Source: Roseomonas genomospecies 6 (GTDB taxonomy: Bacteria; Pseudomonadota; Alphaproteobacteria; Azospirillales; Azospirillaceae). Taken from it: a DNA stretch of 64,000 bases. Both the position numbers and the translations under genes were made by a program. The DNA lies in assembly GCF_008365375.1 (NCBI RefSeq), contig NZ_QOKW01000014.1, forward strand, positions 105,987 to 169,986, given 5' to 3'. Positions 62,457 to 64,000 of the stretch are shown one piece after another; positions within the stretch are counted from its first letter, which is position 1; each line of letters starts with the position of its first letter. Under the pieces are notes generated by a model that did no database searches, was not told where the DNA came from, and was given only the letters and a program-made list of their open reading frames with translations.

Positions 62457-63134
62457 ATGGACCGCATCGACACGGCTTTCCTGTTCGACCTCGACGGCAC
62501 GCTGATCGACAGCGTGTACCATCATGTGCTGGCCTGGCAGGAGGCGCTGGACCATGAAGGGATCGAGCTGTCGGTCTGGCGCATCCACCGCAAGATCGGC
62601 ATGAGCGGCGGCCTGTTCGCCAACATGCTGCTGCGCGAAACGGGCCTCGCCATCAGCCCGGAGCTTCTGGAGCGGCTGCGCCGCCGTCATGCGGAGGCGT
62701 TCCGCGGGCTGTCCGGCCGCGTCCGCCCGCTGCCCGGCGCGCAGGAGCTGCTGTCCCACCTGACGGCGGCGAGCATCCCCTGGGCCATCGCCACCAGCGG
62801 GCGGATCGAGACGGCCCGCGCCGGGCTGGAGGCCCTCGGCGTGGAACCGGACAAGGTGCCGGTGGTGACCCGCGATCAGGTGAAATACGCCAAGCCCGAC
62901 CCGGACCTGTTCCTGGCCGCGGCGGAGCGGCTCGGCGTGCCCATCGAATCGGCCATCGTGGTCGGCGACAGCGTCTGGGACATCCTCGCCGCCCGGCGCG
63001 CCCGCGCGCTCAGCATCGGGCTGCTGTCCGGCGGCTACGGCCAGGACGAGCTGGAACGGGCCGGGGCCTTCCGCGTCTACGAAGACCCCGCCGGCCTGCT
63101 GGAGCATCTGGACGAGGTGGGCGGGCGTCGCTGA
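62457..63134 (+). CDS. HAD-superfamily hydrolase (phosphatase-like)
   Basis: A 225-aa HAD subfamily IA protein. Motif I FLFDLDGTLIDS carries the nucleophile Asp, motif II is IATSGR, motif III lies around KYAKPDPDLF and motif IV is VGDSVWDI. The cap domain lies in residues 18-85. Phosphoglycolate phosphatase-like or sugar-phosphatase activity is typical; the substrate is uncertain. The ATG at 62457 follows GGGATT weakly. Confidence 0.9.
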   Translation: MDRIDTAFLFDLDGTLIDSVYHHVLAWQEALDHEGIELSVWRIHRKIGMSGGLFANMLLRETGLAISPELLERLRRRHAEAFRGLSGRVRPLPGAQELLSHLTAASIPWAIATSGRIETARAGLEALGVEPDKVPVVTRDQVKYAKPDPDLFLAAAERLGVPIESAIVVGDSVWDILAARRARALSIGLLSGGYGQDELERAGAFRVYEDPAGLLEHLDEVGGRR

Positions 63135-63157
63135 GCGATTTCGGAGGGCGGCGGAGT

Positions 63158-63266
63158 CCTTGCCCCCACCCTAACCCTCCCCCGCTGGGCGGGGGAGGGG
63201 ACTGCCGCCGCTTCGCATAGTCTCCCTCCCCTGCGAAAGCGGGAGAGGGTCGGGGAGGGGGCAAGG
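63158..63266. repeat. Intergenic inverted-repeat element (REP-like)
   Basis: The outer arms CCTTGCCCCCACCCTAACCC (63158 onward) and the reverse complement near 63247-63266 (GGGTCGGGGAGGGGGCAAGG) pair with few mismatches. Inside are a CCCCCGC-tgg-GCGGGGG stem and a CTCCC/GGGAG stem. It lies after the HAD gene and may be a mobile-type interspersed repeat or transcription barrier. Copies elsewhere in the genome would prove the family. Confidence 0.6.
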
Positions 63267-63354
63267 TTTGCCGCAACCCCGGCGGGACAATCCCCCTCAT
63301 TCCCTGTCCGTTCGTGAAACAGTTCGCGGAGCGAACATAATCGCTTGCGGGCTA

Positions 63355-63380
63355 GTGGTATCTGGTATACCGTATCACCA
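63355..63380. promoter_or_regulatory. Operator-like dyad upstream of the GntR regulator
   Basis: GTGGTATC-TG-GTATAC is followed by CGTATCACCA. The core GGTATACC (63364-63371) is a perfect palindrome, and outer TGGTAT/TATCACCA elements are nearly symmetric. GntR/FCD proteins often bind sites of this type and autoregulate. It is about 107 bases before the regulator's ATG. The same GTGGTATC...GTATAC phrase occurs at 1016-1029. Confidence 0.55.
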
Positions 63381-63486
63381 ATCCAAGCCGCTTCCCTTCT
63401 CCGGGGCAACGAAACCGCGGCCCAAACCCCTTCAGCCGGGGGCCCTCCTACGCGAGGGGAAAGAAGAGCCAGGGACGGGAACAGCA

Positions 63487-64000
63487 ATGCAGATGATGAC
63501 TTTCTCGGTCGCACCCCTGGACCAGGGGATGAGCTTCAAGGCCAAGGCCTACCAGGCGCTGCGCCAGGCCATCACCCAGATGGACATCTACGGCGGGCCG
63601 AGCGAGATCCGCCTCGACGAGCGCCAGCTCTGCGAGGCGCTGGGCGTCAGCCGCACCCCGGTGCGCGAGGCCATGGCGCTGCTGGAGCAGGAGGGCTTCA
63701 TCCGCTCCATGCCCCGGCGCGGCATCTTCGTAGTGCGCAAGACCAAGGCCGAGATCATCGAGATGATCACCGTCTGCGCCGCCCTGGAGGGCATGGCCGC
63801 CCGCCTCTTCGTCGAACGCGCCGACGAGCGCGGCATGGCCGAGCTCCACGCCACCTTCGACCGCTTCGCCCAAGGCGAGCTGGCCGACCATGTGCTGGAG
63901 TATTCCGACGCCAACGTCGCCTTCCACCAGTCGATCATCCAGGCCTCGGGCTGCACGCTCATCGCCGACCTGACCGACCGCTTCTTCATCCACATGCGGG
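63487..64000 (+). CDS. GntR-family transcriptional regulator (FCD subgroup), 3' end outside window
   Basis: 171 residues are visible. The N-terminal winged helix has YQALRQAITQMDIYG, then LDERQLCEALGVSRTPVREA and ALLEQEGFIRSMPRRGIFVV, the canonical GntR signature. The FCD ligand-binding domain follows (ITVCAALEGMAARLFVERAD, DANVAFHQSIIQASG with metal/ligand-type residues) and is cut by the window edge. The effector is unknown; FCD regulators respond to small carboxylates and sugar acids. It may regulate itself and the oxidoreductase at the left end through the shared motif. Confidence 0.9.
   Translation, partial: MQMMTFSVAPLDQGMSFKAKAYQALRQAITQMDIYGGPSEIRLDERQLCEALGVSRTPVREAMALLEQEGFIRSMPRRGIFVVRKTKAEIIEMITVCAALEGMAARLFVERADERGMAELHATFDRFAQGELADHVLEYSDANVAFHQSIIQASGCTLIADLTDRFFIHMR

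Overview
The window is high-GC DNA with alphaproteobacterial gene content. The periplasmic nitrate reductase set napEDABC, FtcR/MotE/DUF6468-type flagellar genes and CtrA- and FNR-like sites point to a Rhodospirillales bacterium. Azospirillum or a close relative is the best guess, inferred from gene content and not proven.

Layout from left to right. (1) 1-6310: a partial Tat-exported bicovalent-FAD oxidoreductase, tRNA-Phe(GAA), a bifunctional alcohol/acetaldehyde dehydrogenase (adhE) with an FNR-like box upstream, and an unusual regulator joining a degenerate NtrC-type AAA+ domain to an AraC DNA-binding domain. (2) 6314-15753, minus strand: an R-body (refractile body) locus. Four near-identical RebB proteins are followed by three divergent RebB-like proteins (one with a 27-bp minisatellite tail), three unrecognised proteins of 362, 175 and 1212 aa, and an AT-rich terminal gene with a possible PD-(D/E)xK nuclease motif. 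This is the most novel part of the window. (3) 16119-24809: a YitT-family membrane protein, motA-motB, a periplasmic repeat protein, and flgF-flgG-flgA-flgH plus a FliL-like gene. (4) 24841-29263: hairpin repeats, a perfect FNR-type dyad beside a second inverted repeat, and napEDABC. (5) 29824-43731: one 4635-aa RTX adhesin-like protein with about 19 serralysin-C-terminal-like modules followed by NIDO, Calx-beta, VWD and a terminal RTX block. (6) 43802-55326: the second flagellar island, with fliL-fliM-DUF6468-motE-fliK-flgD leftward, fliF-fliH-fliN-fliP-x-fliG-x rightward, and an FtcR-like regulator whose receiver lacks the phospho-acceptor residues. (7) 55681-63134: a coiled-coil protein, a small lipoprotein, a methyltransferase, a hydrolase-like protein whose nucleophile position is Ala, leucine dehydrogenase, a DUF2076 protein, an AI-2E family permease and a HAD hydrolase. 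(8) 63158-64000: an intergenic repeat, a dyad operator-like site and a partial GntR/FCD regulator. Its site resembles the one upstream of the first gene.

Functional themes. The two flagellar islands together encode stator, rod, L-ring, hook-cap and hook-length control, MS ring, C ring and part of the export gate. The rest (fliI, flhA/B, flgB/C, flgI, flagellin) must lie elsewhere. adhE and nap look tuned to low oxygen. The R-body locus and the giant RTX protein are the accessory, host- or competitor-facing parts.
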